Assembly: GCA_965153355.1 (NCBI GenBank) | Contig: OZ231126.1 | Location: 105,152,001-105,216,000 of the forward strand | DNA: 64,000 nucleotides | Direction: 5' to 3' | From: Flaccisagitta enflata | Lineage: Eukaryota > Chaetognatha > Sagittoidea > Aphragmophora | Part shown: piece by piece, positions 45,241 through 57,136 of the stretch | Layout of the letters: each line of letters begins with the position of its first letter | How positions within the stretch are numbered: position 1 is the first letter of the stretch | Translations under genes and position numbers: made by a program | The notes under the pieces: generated by a model | Seen by the model: the letters and a program-made list of their open reading frames with translations, nothing else | The model's database searches: none | Told to the model about the DNA's origin: nothing

Positions 45241-47601
45241 ATGGTCCGAAATAAGAGGGGTAATCGGCACCCCAGCCCACAAGAGGCGGCGCCGAGGCAA
45301 GAAACGGCACCAAAACCGTCGGCAACAAGAACGCGGCAAAAATCGGCGAAAAATGCCACCAATTCGTCCGCCGACAATGAGAGCATGACGGTTACCGCCG
45401 ACTCGACAAGGCATTCCGCCGACTCCACGGGCGGTCCATCATGCTCCACAGCATCTTCTGCCGACGCGGCGGGTTGTTCCGCCGACTCCAACAATCATCC
45501 CAAAAATCAAAGGGCCGACGTTTTGACCATCCAAATAGCGGACGGCGATAACGACCCGATGATAAATGGTTTCCGCGTCCGCAACAGGGAGGAAGATCTA
45601 CTTCTCTTGGCGAGCGTTTTGCCGATAACTACCGACGATCCTGACGAAGGCGAGCAGGGAAACATCGATCAAACATGGGATGAATTGGACAGAGATCAGA
45701 CATGGAGGCAGTTAACTAACGCCACTCAACAAAACAACCAACCTCCTCACGACATGTGCCTTAACACACCTCCGCCTTGCAACTTCTATGTCGACTCTCA
45801 GGCGTCAAACGACGAAGCTCACAGCGCGGAAGCGACGGAAACCGCCACCATCCACGACGAGGAGAATCCGAAGCGCCTGAGAGGGGAAAAAGAAGTAGAT
45901 GAAGCAGAGAGTCGAATCGAGATACACCATAAGAATCGAGATCAGGCGGAGAAAGCGGCGGAGGAAAGGAAAAAGGAAAGGGAGCAGGAAGCTTCCAAAA
46001 CGGCGCAGGAGCAAAGAGCGAAGGAGGCAGAGGAGCAAAGTAGGATGCAAAAGGAGGTAGAGGAAGCCAGCAAGAAGAAGAAAGAGATAGAAGCGGCGGA
46101 GGCGGCAGCAGCGACAGCAGCAGCAGCAGCAGCAGCCGCTTCAACACCATCATCATCCACTACCGACGAGGACGGCGAAAATAAACTGGTCATCGACAAA
46201 GCTGTCGACGCGTCAAATCAAAGCGGACAAACGCCCAAAGAGAATAATGACAACGAGGATGTGGAAAGCGTCATCACTCGATACAACAGTTCCTTCGATT
46301 ACTGGAGAGGAAAGTTGTCATGTGTGACGCTGGTTCAAGTCACCACTCAACCAATCCTACTCAAAGGCAGACAGACCCTAGTTTCCAAAGCCCTGACGAT
46401 GGACAGCAACTTAACCGTCTCATCACCGGCATTTTACACATTGGCTGGAAAATTGACGGTCTGGGCTGATCTACGACGCGAGGATGACAGCAATCCAGAA
46501 TCGCACGGGTACATCACCGAGGACGGAATGACCGAGTCAGTCCTTTGCTCTACTCAAGACGATTGGCTGAAGGATCAAACTGTCCCAATAAAAATCTCTT
46601 TGAGAGCGCTCATCACGACAAGGACACGTTTGGCAAAAGGTGCGGCGATCCACTACAACATTGTCTTCGCTACGCTTTGCGGAGGATGTAGAGTAAGAAC
46701 AGCCTCGCACAAGACTATTTGCGAACAACTCGGCATGAATGAAGCAAGTAGGACGAAAGCATGGAATTTGGAGGAAGTAAAAACATTCTTCATGTTCTCC
46801 ATCAACTGTTTGGCGAGAATGTTAGACACAATCGACCTTGCTATGGACAACCCTTCATGCCGAACACACTCATCCTCATCAGAATCCAGTGTGGACACAG
46901 CCGGCGACCATGAGCAGCCGGATAACGCTACGGTGGGCAATAACGAGGAGGTCAACGACAACACCCTCAACAACGACGCCGCCGCAACAGAACTTAACAA
47001 CAACGGCGACGACATCATAGTGTTGAGCAGCAGCAACGCACCAACAACGAGGAAGGAACTAGAATTAGCCCTCATCGAATCCCAACAGAAGCAGTTGCGA
47101 GACAAAGAAGAACATCAAAAGGAAATTGAGAGAATCCAAGCTGAAATGGACAAATCTATGAAGGATGCAGACGCCGCAGCATCAGAAGTAGCATCCAAAA
47201 ATGAAACACTCAAAGCAAAAATGGTGCAGATGCAAACGCAGATGGATGAACTCCGCCGAAAACTGCTGGAGGAATATGAAACAACCCGCGATCTGGGAAC
47301 CAAACTAAAGAGGGAGGAAGAGACCTCGAAAGAATTTGTTACCACTGTAAAGGAAAGAGACGCACAGAAGGCGGAAATAATAAAGCTGAATCACAACCTG
47401 GAGGCGAAAGAAAATGAACTCGAAGCATTCAGACTCCAAGATGCAGACTACCAAAAATTGAAAGAGAGGAATCAAACTCAATCCGCCAACTTTGACTCCG
47501 TGAACAAAGCTTACCACAAACTGAAAGCTCAGTTAGAAGATGAAGTGGAGGAACACGTGAACAAGATGGAGGAGAAAAGGAAGGAGTTGGAGTTGAAGTA
47601 G
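45241..47601 (+). pseudogene. N-terminal extension: disordered, coiled-coil and globular domain ahead of Gag
   Basis: ATG 45241 opens 786 codons to TAG 47599. The first ~200 residues are Ser/Ala/Asp-rich and probably disordered. About 45880-46110 encodes a highly charged Glu/Lys helix ending in an Ala run. About 46260-46850 encodes a folded-looking domain of roughly 200 residues (motifs ITRYNSSFDYWRGKL and CGGCRVRTASHKTICEQ). About 47040-47600 encodes a long coiled coil. I recognise no family. The frame continues beyond the stop with the same coiled-coil composition, so the stop is internal to a longer protein. Such an extension is not part of standard Ty3/gypsy Gag. Confidence 0.6.
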
Positions 47602-49131
47602 CAGGAGTCAGAGCTGGACAAAAGCAAGTTATCCAGGTTAAGAAACGAGCTAACAGGCGCGGTGAAGATCAGGGATCTGCATAAACAACACAGCGACGTA
47701 CAAACAGAATTTGTTCACAATTCTGCTCCGTTCAGAACCCTCATGAAAGAATTCCAGGCGCATTTCCTCGAGTACCAACGAATAACAGGGAAGCTCTTGG
47801 AAGTAATGGGCCAACCCCGAAACGAGAAGGAGCGGCAGGAAAGACAAGTTTCCTTAAAGACCGCACTCGACAAGCAGAGGGAAAAGGCCGCAGTCTGGAT
47901 GGACCGCGACAAAAAGAATGCCGAAAAAGCAAAATAGGAAGCACGACAGTTGAAAGAGGCAATAGCTGGTCAAGGAAAACTCCTCGATGAGGAAAAGCAA
48001 AAGCTCGAGAGGCTCGAGAAGAAACTCGGCGAAGCCAAGAACATCTACGACGATCAAATCCATACAATCAACAGCATGAGAGTTTACATCCAAAACTTTG
48101 CCAGCATTCTGGAACAGATCAACGCCAAGAAAATCATGGATAAAAACGAAATCACCGATTTGGTGTCCTACATGAGGAAATCCATAGGAATGGAACCCGA
48201 AGAACCCCATATGGAACGCTCGGCTTCCGGAAAAAGTCTCATCAAAGATGGAGAGAAATCGGAAGTGAGAGGGGTCAAGGGTGGCGTCGACAAGAAGACA
48301 AAGCAATTTGAAGACAAAGAAGTGACCGCAGCGGATACCACGCGCGATTCTGACGCGGGTAACGCAAAACAAGTCGACAAACGACCAGCCACATCGACTA
48401 AAGTTGTCTCATCAGCGACAGAGGCCGATACCACGGAGGTGGTAGACTGCACAATTCAGGAGGAGGAGACGAAAGATAGGCCAAGCCGCGACATCCTCCA
48501 TATCCAAGCTTTCACGCAGGACAGCGGAGAGGAGGACGAGGAGATGACTGATGAGCAAAAGGCGCTCAACGCCGCTCGCGAGAAAGAGGCATGGAACGAA
48601 AGATGCGACGGCTTGCAAAGAAAATTAGAGAGCAACACCCTCAACTCACCGGATAGAGGCAAAGACAAGAAAAGAGGGGACTCTCCGGACGGCGCCAAAA
48701 CAAATCCGCCTGCCAGTTCTTCCAAGATAAGGCATCCCAGCCCAGCGAGCTCACTCACCTCTTACAGCGAATCATCCTCCGATGAAAGATGGTTCAGACA
48801 GGACCAAAGAAAAAGGGAAGAACAAGAGGCCGAAACAAGGCGAATGGAGATACAGAAGAAAAGAGACAAGGAGGATAAAAAGGAAGAGGAGGAGCGGAGA
48901 CGCCGAAGGGGAGAATGGGCCAAGGAGGATGAAGAAAGAAAGACGGCAAAAATAAGGAAGCCAAGAAACGAAGACAGACAGAAAAGCGTGAAACCACCAA
49001 GAAAGGAAAGTAGCTCCTCAGAAAGAAGTGCAGCATCGGCAAACGGGACTAGAAGCGACTCCATCACGAGCAGCTCCAACATAAAAGACAAAAGAATCGT
49101 CAAAAACTTCACCGAAAGACTCATCCAATGA
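47602..49131 (+). pseudogene. Continuation of the coiled-coil extension
   Basis: Same frame as the preceding segment, with stops at 47935 (TAG) and 49129 (TGA). It encodes more coiled coil (to about 48160), then Glu/Lys/Ser/Arg-rich disordered sequence with RRRRGEWAKEDEER-like stretches. The composition continues smoothly across each stop, which argues that the stops are recent point changes. Confidence 0.6.
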
Positions 49132-51057
49132 CAACAAGACGAGAAGTGGGGAAAAAGGACAGGCTCACCTCCTGCTAAGCCGCATGGCGAGACGGCTGGA
49201 GGTGGCGGGAGGAGAAGCGGATCAGAGACCGGCAAGAAGGGCAGGAACCAATCTATGGAGGGACGCGCCGGAAGTAACGACGGCCGCAAGCGCAGTTCTC
49301 TCGACAGAGGCGACAGTGAGCGACGCCAAACCGTCGATAGCCAACGCGAGCGACGCCCATCAAATTCACCATCTTCTACACGCCCGAAGAGTCGCAGCCC
49401 AAGCCATTCTTCACCTAAGGGGAAGGATAAAAAGGCAAAGGTCAAAAGCGGTTGCAAGGACGAGGAGATGGCGTCAGTCAAACACTCCGACAGCAGCGAC
49501 GACAGTGACAACGACAGCGACCGCCCACCTAAAAGGCGTGAAAAGAAGAAGAAAGGGGCGAGCCCAAGGCCTCGTCAACGATCACCACTTCCGCAACAAC
49601 AGCAGCAAAAATTGCCCGTCAGAGAGCGACTCGGTTCAAAAGTGAAAACCATCCCAATCGACAAAAAGATAAGGGGATGGAAGCAGGCAACGCTCACCAC
49701 ATGGAACGCCAACGACGATGCCGAAGCCAAAAGTGTACGGGATTTACGCGACAATCGCGACGATTCCGCGGGCATCTCCGTACTCAATCGCGCGGATGCA
49801 GCCATCCTCGGCATGCCGGACAACGAACTTGACCCGGTAAGACATGAGCTTGGAACGGATAGAGTCCCCATGTACCCTAGCATTGACGAAATGGACCCTG
49901 ACGGATACATAATCCAACACCCTAAGGGAGGATCTGTTTGTGGGGGAACGGCCAACATGGAACATTACAAATTTGTGGAGAAAATAGCCTCCAAATACAA
50001 ATTTGATTATGTTCCATCAGGCCAAGATGAGATTTTTTACTTTAAGCGGACAGTGAGAAATTTTATCGAAACTGTGAAGGCTAGCATCACTATGGACATC
50101 ACGATGTATACAATCGTGGCAGTGTTTATGAGCAAAACTCAGAAGTTTTATCATGTCTTAAAGGAAATGACAACCATCCAAGAGACCTTCACAAGTTTCA
50201 GGGCATTTATTAACGAATTCATTGTCCGCAAGTGGCCAAATGTCAAAAGCCACGCATTAATGATGGCCAGAACCCACAAACAGCTCCCGGGGCAAACTAT
50301 TGAGGCCTATTACGAGGCTCATATAGATGTCCACGAAGAGACAGGCTGACCGATTGACGACTCAGTAGAAGCTTCTATTGACGGAATACTCTCCCCTGTG
50401 TTACGTAAATATGTAAGGATGCACGACTACGGACCTGACCGTTCCCTTTTATCCGTCAGGAACTACGCCAGTTGTACGGTGCAGAATATAGCGATGGAAG
50501 GAGAGCGGAGTTTCGCAAACCAATCGCAACGCCAATCCACAAAGAAGACCGGAAGAGGAAGAGGATTCAACCGCCAATTGATCGCCACTTTCAGCAGGAA
50601 TACCTCCGCCGGCAGAGGGAGAGGAGCCAAACACCCGTCAACATTAAGAGGCAGAGGGGTACAGGCCGGGGCCGCAGCCCGCCGAGGCAACCCCGGCAAC
50701 CTCACTACGTCAAGGGGCCGTATTGGGGGCCGCGGGGGCACCACCAGGGGCCGAGGGACGACAAGGCCATCCGGGCCAGGCGCTAGAGGCAAAGGAATAG
50801 CCTCATTCAACCACAGCACATCTCTTAATGAAGCAGCAAAGGCTGCCAACGCAGCAGGCCTACGCGGGTGCCTGGGCTGCCTCCGGACCACTCATTTATA
50901 CGAAGATTTTTTTAAATTTTGTCCTGACACTTGTGTCTTCTGTAAAAAGGTGTTTACCCGTAACAACTCTAGGCATTTTGCGCCATTATGTCGCAAAATG
51001 CCTAAGGACAAAGCTGAAAGAATGAAAATCTTGAGAGAGGCTGGAAAATATAAATGA
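49132..51057 (+). pseudogene. gag: Gag-like region with RGG-rich nucleocapsid and expanded zinc knuckle
   Basis: Same frame; stops at 50347 (TGA) and 51055 (TGA). An Arg/Ser/Asp-rich part (to about 49700) is followed by a helical capsid-like region (about 49780-50470; FVEKIASKYKFDYVPSG, FRAFINEFIVRKWPN, QTIEAYYEAH). A basic Gly/Arg region (about 50540-50800) has repeated RGRG motifs, suited to RNA binding. A Cys/His cluster follows: CLGC, then CVFC, eleven residues, H, four residues, C. The last is like a retroviral knuckle (CX2CX4HX4C) with a longer loop. Domain borders are approximate. Confidence 0.65.
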
Positions 51058-53300
51058 CTAGACAACTCAAATGGGGCTCAAAATATCAAAAAACAGTTGA
51101 AAGATCTAAAAATTGACTAAACATCTACAAATTGTGTGTTGAAATCTGATATTTAACCCATTGCTAAAGATAAGCAAAATTCTAAAGGCAGCCCCAAACA
51201 AAATGCTTGTACACCCATTGTTTCGAATCTCAATTCTACTGTTATATCTAATGAAACCAACCGTGATAATTTTGCTCAATGTAACCACTCATCTGTGATT
51301 AGTGACACTTTTACATGTCCTGAATACCAATCTAATTGTTATGCTACCGCCTGTGATGATAACCAAACCTTTTCAAATGCTCCGATTCAATGTGATAATT
51401 CAATTATTGATTCGCAAGTCCTGCCAAAATACTCGAATAAAAATTCTCCAAATAGAATCAAACTTTTGACGTCATACAATCCAAAAGTGACTAAAACAAT
51501 CTCCGCATTTAGAAAGAAGCGAGGGAAGTATTATTTGGCAGGGAAGATAGGTAACAACGAAGTCGTATGCTTCGCCGATTCGGCCGCGGACATTAAAATA
51601 ACTGATCACGCGACGAGCAGGTTAGGGACGATAGAAAGACTATCTACACCCATGAAGATCCGTAGCTTCCACAACGGGTCGACGCAAACTATTACTGAGA
51701 CTAGCACCTTGCGATTACATTTTGGATCAGTAGTAGCCATCATGAAGTTTTTCGTATGTAAGACGGAATATACGATTATCGGCATAGACATCTTTCGCAA
51801 TTCTAGATTGAATGTTTCTTTAAACACAAAAACGGAGATTTTGTGGATAGACAAGTACCCCTTGAAAACAGCCTGTTCACCCGAGGAGGCTATTAAAGAG
51901 TTACATTCAAGAATGAATGAGGGAAAGTGCCGAAAAGAGAGGAAAATTAACGATAGACGCCCAAATTGGATGCAATCAAAAGTCAAACAGAACGTCAAAC
52001 CATATAGCGTTGCAGACATAGAGGTAGTGACGGACTATGATTTGAAAAAAAAGGAGAAATATGTATTCCTTTCCATGTTTGACGACGAACAAGAGACGAA
52101 CGAATTATACATACCAAGTATGATGATGTACGAATCAAATGGACATTTTCTGGTAACAATAGAAAACAAGTCCGGTAACGAAATCTGCTTCGGAAGAGGT
52201 ACACCCGTGGGCAAAATCAAATGGTGCGCGGATAAAGCAAATAGGTTTACTGTAATGGCCTATGACGGCGATCAACTGAAAGAAACCATAAAATCGATGA
52301 AAAATCTAACTTGCTCCGAAATTTCGACGCTCGCGGAAGGAGCCAAAATTTCGCACCATGGGGTGAATCGCACCAAATCCGGGCAACCAAAAATTGATAG
52401 TAAAAATTTTCAAAAGCCAATATCTTTGGATCCGAGGAGAGGAGAACAAAAACAAGCACCTAATAAGACTTGGGAGGACATGACGGACAATATCCGACCA
52501 TCAAAACTCAATTTTGATCAGAAAAGCGGTACCCCCGAATTATGCAAATTAGGCAAAATTCAAAAATCGGCCATAACTCCTGAACTGACGGACCAAAACA
52601 TGATTTTAAACCATATTCCGAAACAGAAAAAGCAGACGAACATACCAATACAATTTTCAAGGGGCAATGACAATTTTGAAAATCCACAAAAATTGGACTT
52701 GCCCAAAAACACCCAAAATGACTCGAATTCGGACGGGAAACCGGTAAATTTTTCAGAATTGGTCGATATCAATAAGGTCGACAACGAAAAATTTCAAAAA
52801 TGCCTAAAAGACGGCATAGCTATCGACTTAGATTTTTCGACGCCGGAACCTGACATAGGTATTGACGATACACCCGTAGACGTCAACAAAGAGAGAAAAC
52901 GTAGCGAAGGATGCGATTTTTGGCTGGATCAAGCGGAATACTTAAAAATGTTGGACATGTCGGCCGTCGATGACGAATTAAAGAACGAAGTAAGCGATCT
53001 TCTTTGGTCATTCCGTCATATTATGATGAACGAATCTTGTCCTGACATGTTCCACAGGGGTGTGGAGATGGCGCCAATAAAAATTAATTTACAGAAAAAT
53101 TCAGCACCATTTCCAAGAATACCCCCGAGAAGAATGAACGCGACAAAATTGCGCCATCTAAAAGAGCACTTGAAAGTCATGCTTGAAAGAGAAATTATCG
53201 AAGAACTCCACGACACATCCGACGCATTCATATCACCTGTCGGGATTGTCGTCGAGCATCGATGGATCGCGAGCAAAAAGCGAATGAAGGAAAAATCCAG
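51058..53300 (+). pseudogene. pol: Pol, first exon: aspartic protease and start of reverse transcriptase
   Basis: Same frame; TAA stops at 51118 and 51154, then open to 53300. The protease active site reads FADSAAD (Asp codon 51577-51579), a DSA variant of the usual DTG/DSG. A low-complexity linker follows (about 52300-52900). The N-terminal reverse transcriptase signature, with FPRIPPRRMN, REIIEEL and AFISPVGIVVEH, lies at about 53100-53260. The exon ends AAATCCAG|GTTAAA, and the next exon completes the FIIDCQFLN segment (a diverged form of the family's R-F-x-x-D-Y-R-x-L-N motif). Confidence 0.8.
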
Positions 53301-53411
53301 GTTAAAACATAACTTATTAGGTTATTTTTAGATTTTTTGGGGTCGAAACCTTATAAAACATAGTTTTTTTTACCCTACACTAAGCCAAACCATGAATATT
53401 TCTCTTTTTAG
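53301..53411 (+). other. 111-bp spliceosomal-type intron inside reverse transcriptase
   Basis: It begins CCAG|GTTAAAAC and ends CTCTTTTTAG|GTTC. Removal joins codon AG|G and restores continuous alignment to the reverse transcriptase family across the junction (SR then FIIDCQFLN). The length is a multiple of three, but an in-frame TAG lies at 53329, so retention would stop translation. A polypyrimidine tract and AG acceptor are present. Confidence 0.75.
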
Positions 53412-54036
53412 GTTCATAATCGATTGCCAATTTTTGAACCAGCGCACCTGTCACGTTCAATATCCGATCCCAATCGCTGATGAATTTTTTCGCGTGGTTT
53501 CATCGGAAAATTACTGTGTCTTCACAAACCTTGACGCCGTTGCGATGTACTATCAATTCTTAGTTGATAGTAACAGCGCACAGCGTTACTTAGCGTTCCA
53601 ATGTCCTTCTCTCTCTTGCATATTTATGCTCAAGCGTTTACCGATGGGTTTCCATTCGAGCTCCAGCTGGGTCCAATAGTACATGGAACGGATAAGCAGG
53701 CAACATCCCAGAATGTTTTGCTTTGTCGACAACATAACGGTGGCCTTGAAAGACCAAAAGACCCACATAAGGGAAGATTTGGCAAAGGCCCTAGCCATCT
53801 GCTCTAAATACAATCTACTTTTGAGCCCAAAAAAGGTGGATTTATGTCGTCCGGACATACACGTTTTAGGATACCAACTATCCCAAGGTGCAAAAAGCTT
53901 ATCCAACAAAAAGAAGAAGAAAATAAAGGAAATGGAGTTTCCGCGCGACAAAAAGGAAGCCATGAGTAAAGCAGCATTTTTCAGCTACTTTATACCCGTG
54001 GCTCCCCTTTTGTCTCAAAAACTAGCGCACTTATGA
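53412..54036 (+). pseudogene. pol: Pol, second exon: reverse transcriptase core
   Basis: Same frame; stops at 53677 (TAG) and 54034 (TGA). Conserved blocks in order: FIIDCQFLN, CHVQYPIPIADE, FTNLDAVAMYYQF (first catalytic Asp), LKRLPMGF, and FVDNITV at 53722, where the second Asp of the usual YxDD box is Asn. LLSPKK and VLGYQLS follow (thumb-side motifs). With that substitution the enzyme should be inactive. The distance between GF and the FVDN box is normal, so the TAG at 53677 replaces a sense codon and is not in an intron. Confidence 0.85.
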
Positions 54037-56373
54037 CGCCTCGGCCACCCCAAGGTGCGGTTCAATCCGCAGCCAGGCGACAAAAAGGAATTTGAAGCGC
54101 TTAAAGATTATCTTCTCGACAACACGGTCGGCGCTATCCGCACGATGTCAAACGATCCGGACGCGCTCACGCTAATATGGACTGACGCCAGTTCCGTTAG
54201 CATTTCCGGCATAATAACACAAGCCTTGTATCCACTACCAAGCTCCAAATTAGATCCGTCCAAACGTTATTTGCATATTGTGGCATGCTGGTCGAGGCGC
54301 ATCAAGGATACCTGGTCATCATACCCGGTATGGATCCTCGAACTCTGCGCCCTCAAAGAAACCACACGCAAATACGATTTTTACCTGAGCGGACAATCTT
54401 TTTTCAGTATAACGGACAGTACTACAGTGAGACGCTGGAGTTCGCTGGACCTAATTCCCAAAGACCTTGTACGTCGGGTAATGAGACTCCAAAAATATAA
54501 CTTTAAACTATTGTTCATCGAAACAAGGCTCAACATCAGCGATTTTTTAACGCGAACTAGTACAGACCAAAAACCTGCATGCAAATACGAACGTTTTTTG
54601 CAAAATCGAATTTACACCCCAAGCGGTGAAAACATCCCATGGTGCAATCTTTTTTCCGAAAAATACGCGGAAGAGGCCAACGAATTCTTCACTCGCAAAC
54701 GCAACCAGGAGATGGCCCACGCCATCGATCCATCAAGGGTAGTAGTGGAGGATAAGCAAAGGGCACGCACGGAGGCGAAGGAATTAGGCCGTGTTTTAGA
54801 GATCGTAGCACCAGAGGAAAAACTCAAAAATGGTAAAATCTCAGAGATGATAGCAGCCTACACTCTCAACGATGAACTAGTGAATCAAGGATACGACGAA
54901 CCGACCGACGATCCTGAGCTAGATTCTGATCTAGCAGCTAACTTTCAGCTAGAAAGATTCACAGGGAGAAAACTAGAAAACGTAAAAACTCTTCAAACTG
55001 ACCCTATAATTGGAGAGATCAAAGACATCCTCATTAACAACAAAAAGATAGAAAAGACAGAAGCCTTAGCAAAAGATAAATCAGTACAATCTTTCCTAAG
55101 AAACCGCTCGCTTTTTAAAATAAATGAGGATGGAATATTGATGAGGCTTTGGCATGGCGCTGATGGCAAGTTAACAGCCCTAATAGTGGTGGGCGAGGAC
55201 AAAATGAAATCATTGGTAAAAGATACGCACTCAGGAATCTCTTCACCAAACAGACATGCGGGCAAGAGACAGACATTTATGTGCCTGATTAAAAGGTACT
55301 ATGCATTTTCACTACGAAAATTACTGGACAAGCTTTTAGTTCAGTGTCCCACTTGCCAGCTAAATAAACACAAAAGAGGCATGTCTACAAAAACGGGTGA
55401 TAAGCTGGCCCTTGAGCCCAATGAAAGCGCTGAAATTGATGTATGTCAAATTTCAGGCGGCTTAAACAGCAAATTTGTTTACCTATATGTTGACGAATTC
55501 AGCCGTTTTTTAATAAGTAAATGCATCGGTTCTTGTGCAGACGAAGAAATCCTCGCAGCCTTAATTGACACCCGCAATAAGCTTTGCGGCTTTCCGCGCC
55601 GCCTCCAAATGGACAACGCCATCGCCAAGCCTGGAAGCAAATCACACAGATTTTTGGAAGAGCAAGGGGTGGAAATAAGCCACGGCTTACCCTACACCTC
55701 TAGATCCCAAGCAAAAGTCGAACGCGCCATCAACACTTATATGAGGATATATAGTTCTTTACAGACAGATAACCCTACCTGGTCATTTACACGCTTGGTC
55801 GCGGAAAGTGCGTTTGTGTACAATTCCACAAATTCTATAATTCTAGGCAATGGCGCCTATTCGCCTAAAAATGTACATTTTGCTAAAGCACCGACCAACT
55901 TCTTACACCACCTTGGTGACCAACCTGTTGACTCAACGCCGACGGTGAAAGCAGCAAGAGTGGTAGGTGAGTTGGTCTGTTATCATGACGTGAGAAACCA
56001 TCTGAAGAGGACCAAGCGAACTTCCCCCACCGACTTCACGCGATTGTTGAGGCCAGGAGATCTGTGCATGAAAAAGAGAACTGTATTCCCGGCCAACGCA
56101 CCACGCAAATATTGTTATAAAATAAATTTTGAAATATGGAAAATGAAAAGCAGAGTTGCAACTAACAGCTACAGAATGATAAACTTAAAAACTGGACCCA
56201 AAATGATCATCGCCGGTGACATCTTGGTAAAATTGAATCACCTGAATGACGATGAAGCGTTGGCGTTATGCGACGAGATGGAACGCGTTTCGAATAGAGA
56301 GGCCGTCCTGACCAAAGCGAGGGTCGGCGCTGAAGCAAACGCCGCGCGCAGATCAACAAACCACGCGACGTGA
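54037..56373 (+). pseudogene. pol: Pol: RNase H and integrase
   Basis: The frame is open without stops to TGA 56371. RNase H acidic residues are visible in order (WTDASS, the Glu of WILELCAL, and ITDSTT), followed by LNISDFLTR, as in Ty3/gypsy. The integrase zinc region has His residues and CPTC (about 55230-55360). The catalytic core has Asp (55438-55440, EIDVCQ), Asp (55612-55614, QMDNA) and Glu (55720-55722, KVERA), the last two separated by 35 residues, the canonical D,D35E spacing. The C-terminal domain is basic. No chromodomain was recognised. This segment alone would be intact. Confidence 0.85.
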
Positions 56374-56773
56374 ACGTAATGATCCGGCGAAAATCGAGGC
56401 GACAGATTTACCGACACTCTTTGACAAAAGGCGTGGAAGGGTACCCGATAGGATCACGCGATCCGGCCGCCGATCTTAATTAATTGCTATTCACAATATC
56501 TGTAACCCTAACTGTCTGTCTGTAACTTCAATTTACAAGACAGACCAACGGTCTAGCTAATCATTGGAATTCAAGGCAATAATCATGATCGGGCGATCCT
56601 ACCGTCAACTTCTTCGATTTATTATAGTTAATTTGATTTTAAACTTTTTAAATTGTGACAGGCACAATAATCTTAATCTATAGAAAGACGGAGCCTACCC
56701 TGAAGGAACAATAAATAAATGAACAACAGGAAAATGTAAAGCTCCCTTCACACACTAGTTGACTGACACTCTC
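56374..56773. other. 3' flank of the right retroelement
   Basis: AT-rich, with AATAAATAAATG at about 56710 as a possible polyadenylation signal. No polypurine tract or LTR could be assigned. Confidence 0.35.
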
Positions 56774-57136
56774 TCACCTCGGCAAGACGGTCAGAGTCCG
56801 TCCTGTTGAGGGGAAGGGCAGGGACAACGGGGGGGGGGGACCAAGGTCCTGCACCGCATAGCTCTCTTCATCATTGCGACCCGGCCCACGGCGCCCAAGG
56901 AAGTCTCTCACCCTTGGAGCGAAGCGGAGAAAAGCGCCGCGGACCAAAACCACGACCAAAACCACGACAAATCCAAGGCCGACGATGCCGTACCCGATCA
57001 CGTGCTTCCAGAGGTCCCATCGACCCCCTTCCTGCACCACCCCCTGGCCGCAAACAGGGGTGGCGGCAGAAGCAAAATGCTGCTTATCATAATCATCAAC
57101 GAGGGAATGATTCATCAATTCTTCTAAAGCAGCCAT
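56774..57136 (-). CDS. Small single-pass membrane protein, 120 aa, unknown family
   Basis: ATG 57136 in a good context (GCAAAATGG) opens to a stop at 56774. There is no signal peptide. Residues 1-45 are hydrophilic and acidic with one Cys. A strong membrane helix (VIGYGIVGLGFVVVLVVVLV, about residues 46-65) is followed by a basic segment (FAPRVRDFLGRRGPGR) that would stay cytoplasmic, then a Pro/Ser-rich C-terminus. The region is GC-richer than its flanks, as for an exon. It may be a complete single-exon gene or the first exon of a larger one. The overlapping plus-strand frames look like shadows. Confidence 0.5.
   Translation of the reverse strand: MAALEELMNHSLVDDYDKQHFASAATPVCGQGVVQEGGRWDLWKHVIGYGIVGLGFVVVLVVVLVRGAFLRFAPRVRDFLGRRGPGRNDEESYAVQDLGPPPPLSLPFPSTGRTLTVLPR

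Larger units (their letters stand above)
45241..56373 (+). mobile_element. Ty3/gypsy-like retroelement, one 11.1-kb frame with nine stops, no LTR seen
   Basis: All coding parts lie in the same forward frame (codon starts at 3k+1). The order is N-terminal extension, Gag-like region, RGG-rich nucleocapsid, protease, reverse transcriptase, RNase H, integrase. That order and the RT/RNase H/IN motifs fit Metaviridae (Ty3/gypsy). The frame is broken only by stops at 47599, 47935, 49129, 50347, 51055, 51118, 51154, 53677 and 54034, and by a 111-bp intron at 53301-53411. No frameshift is needed anywhere. I could not find matching LTRs between 44000-45240 and 56374-57100. It is most simply a decaying copy, but the lack of indels is odd. 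Confidence 0.85.

Noticed and set aside
53677-53679. TAG as part of a second small intron in RT
   Set aside because: The distance between the conserved blocks on either side is normal without removing anything, so the stop replaces a sense codon.
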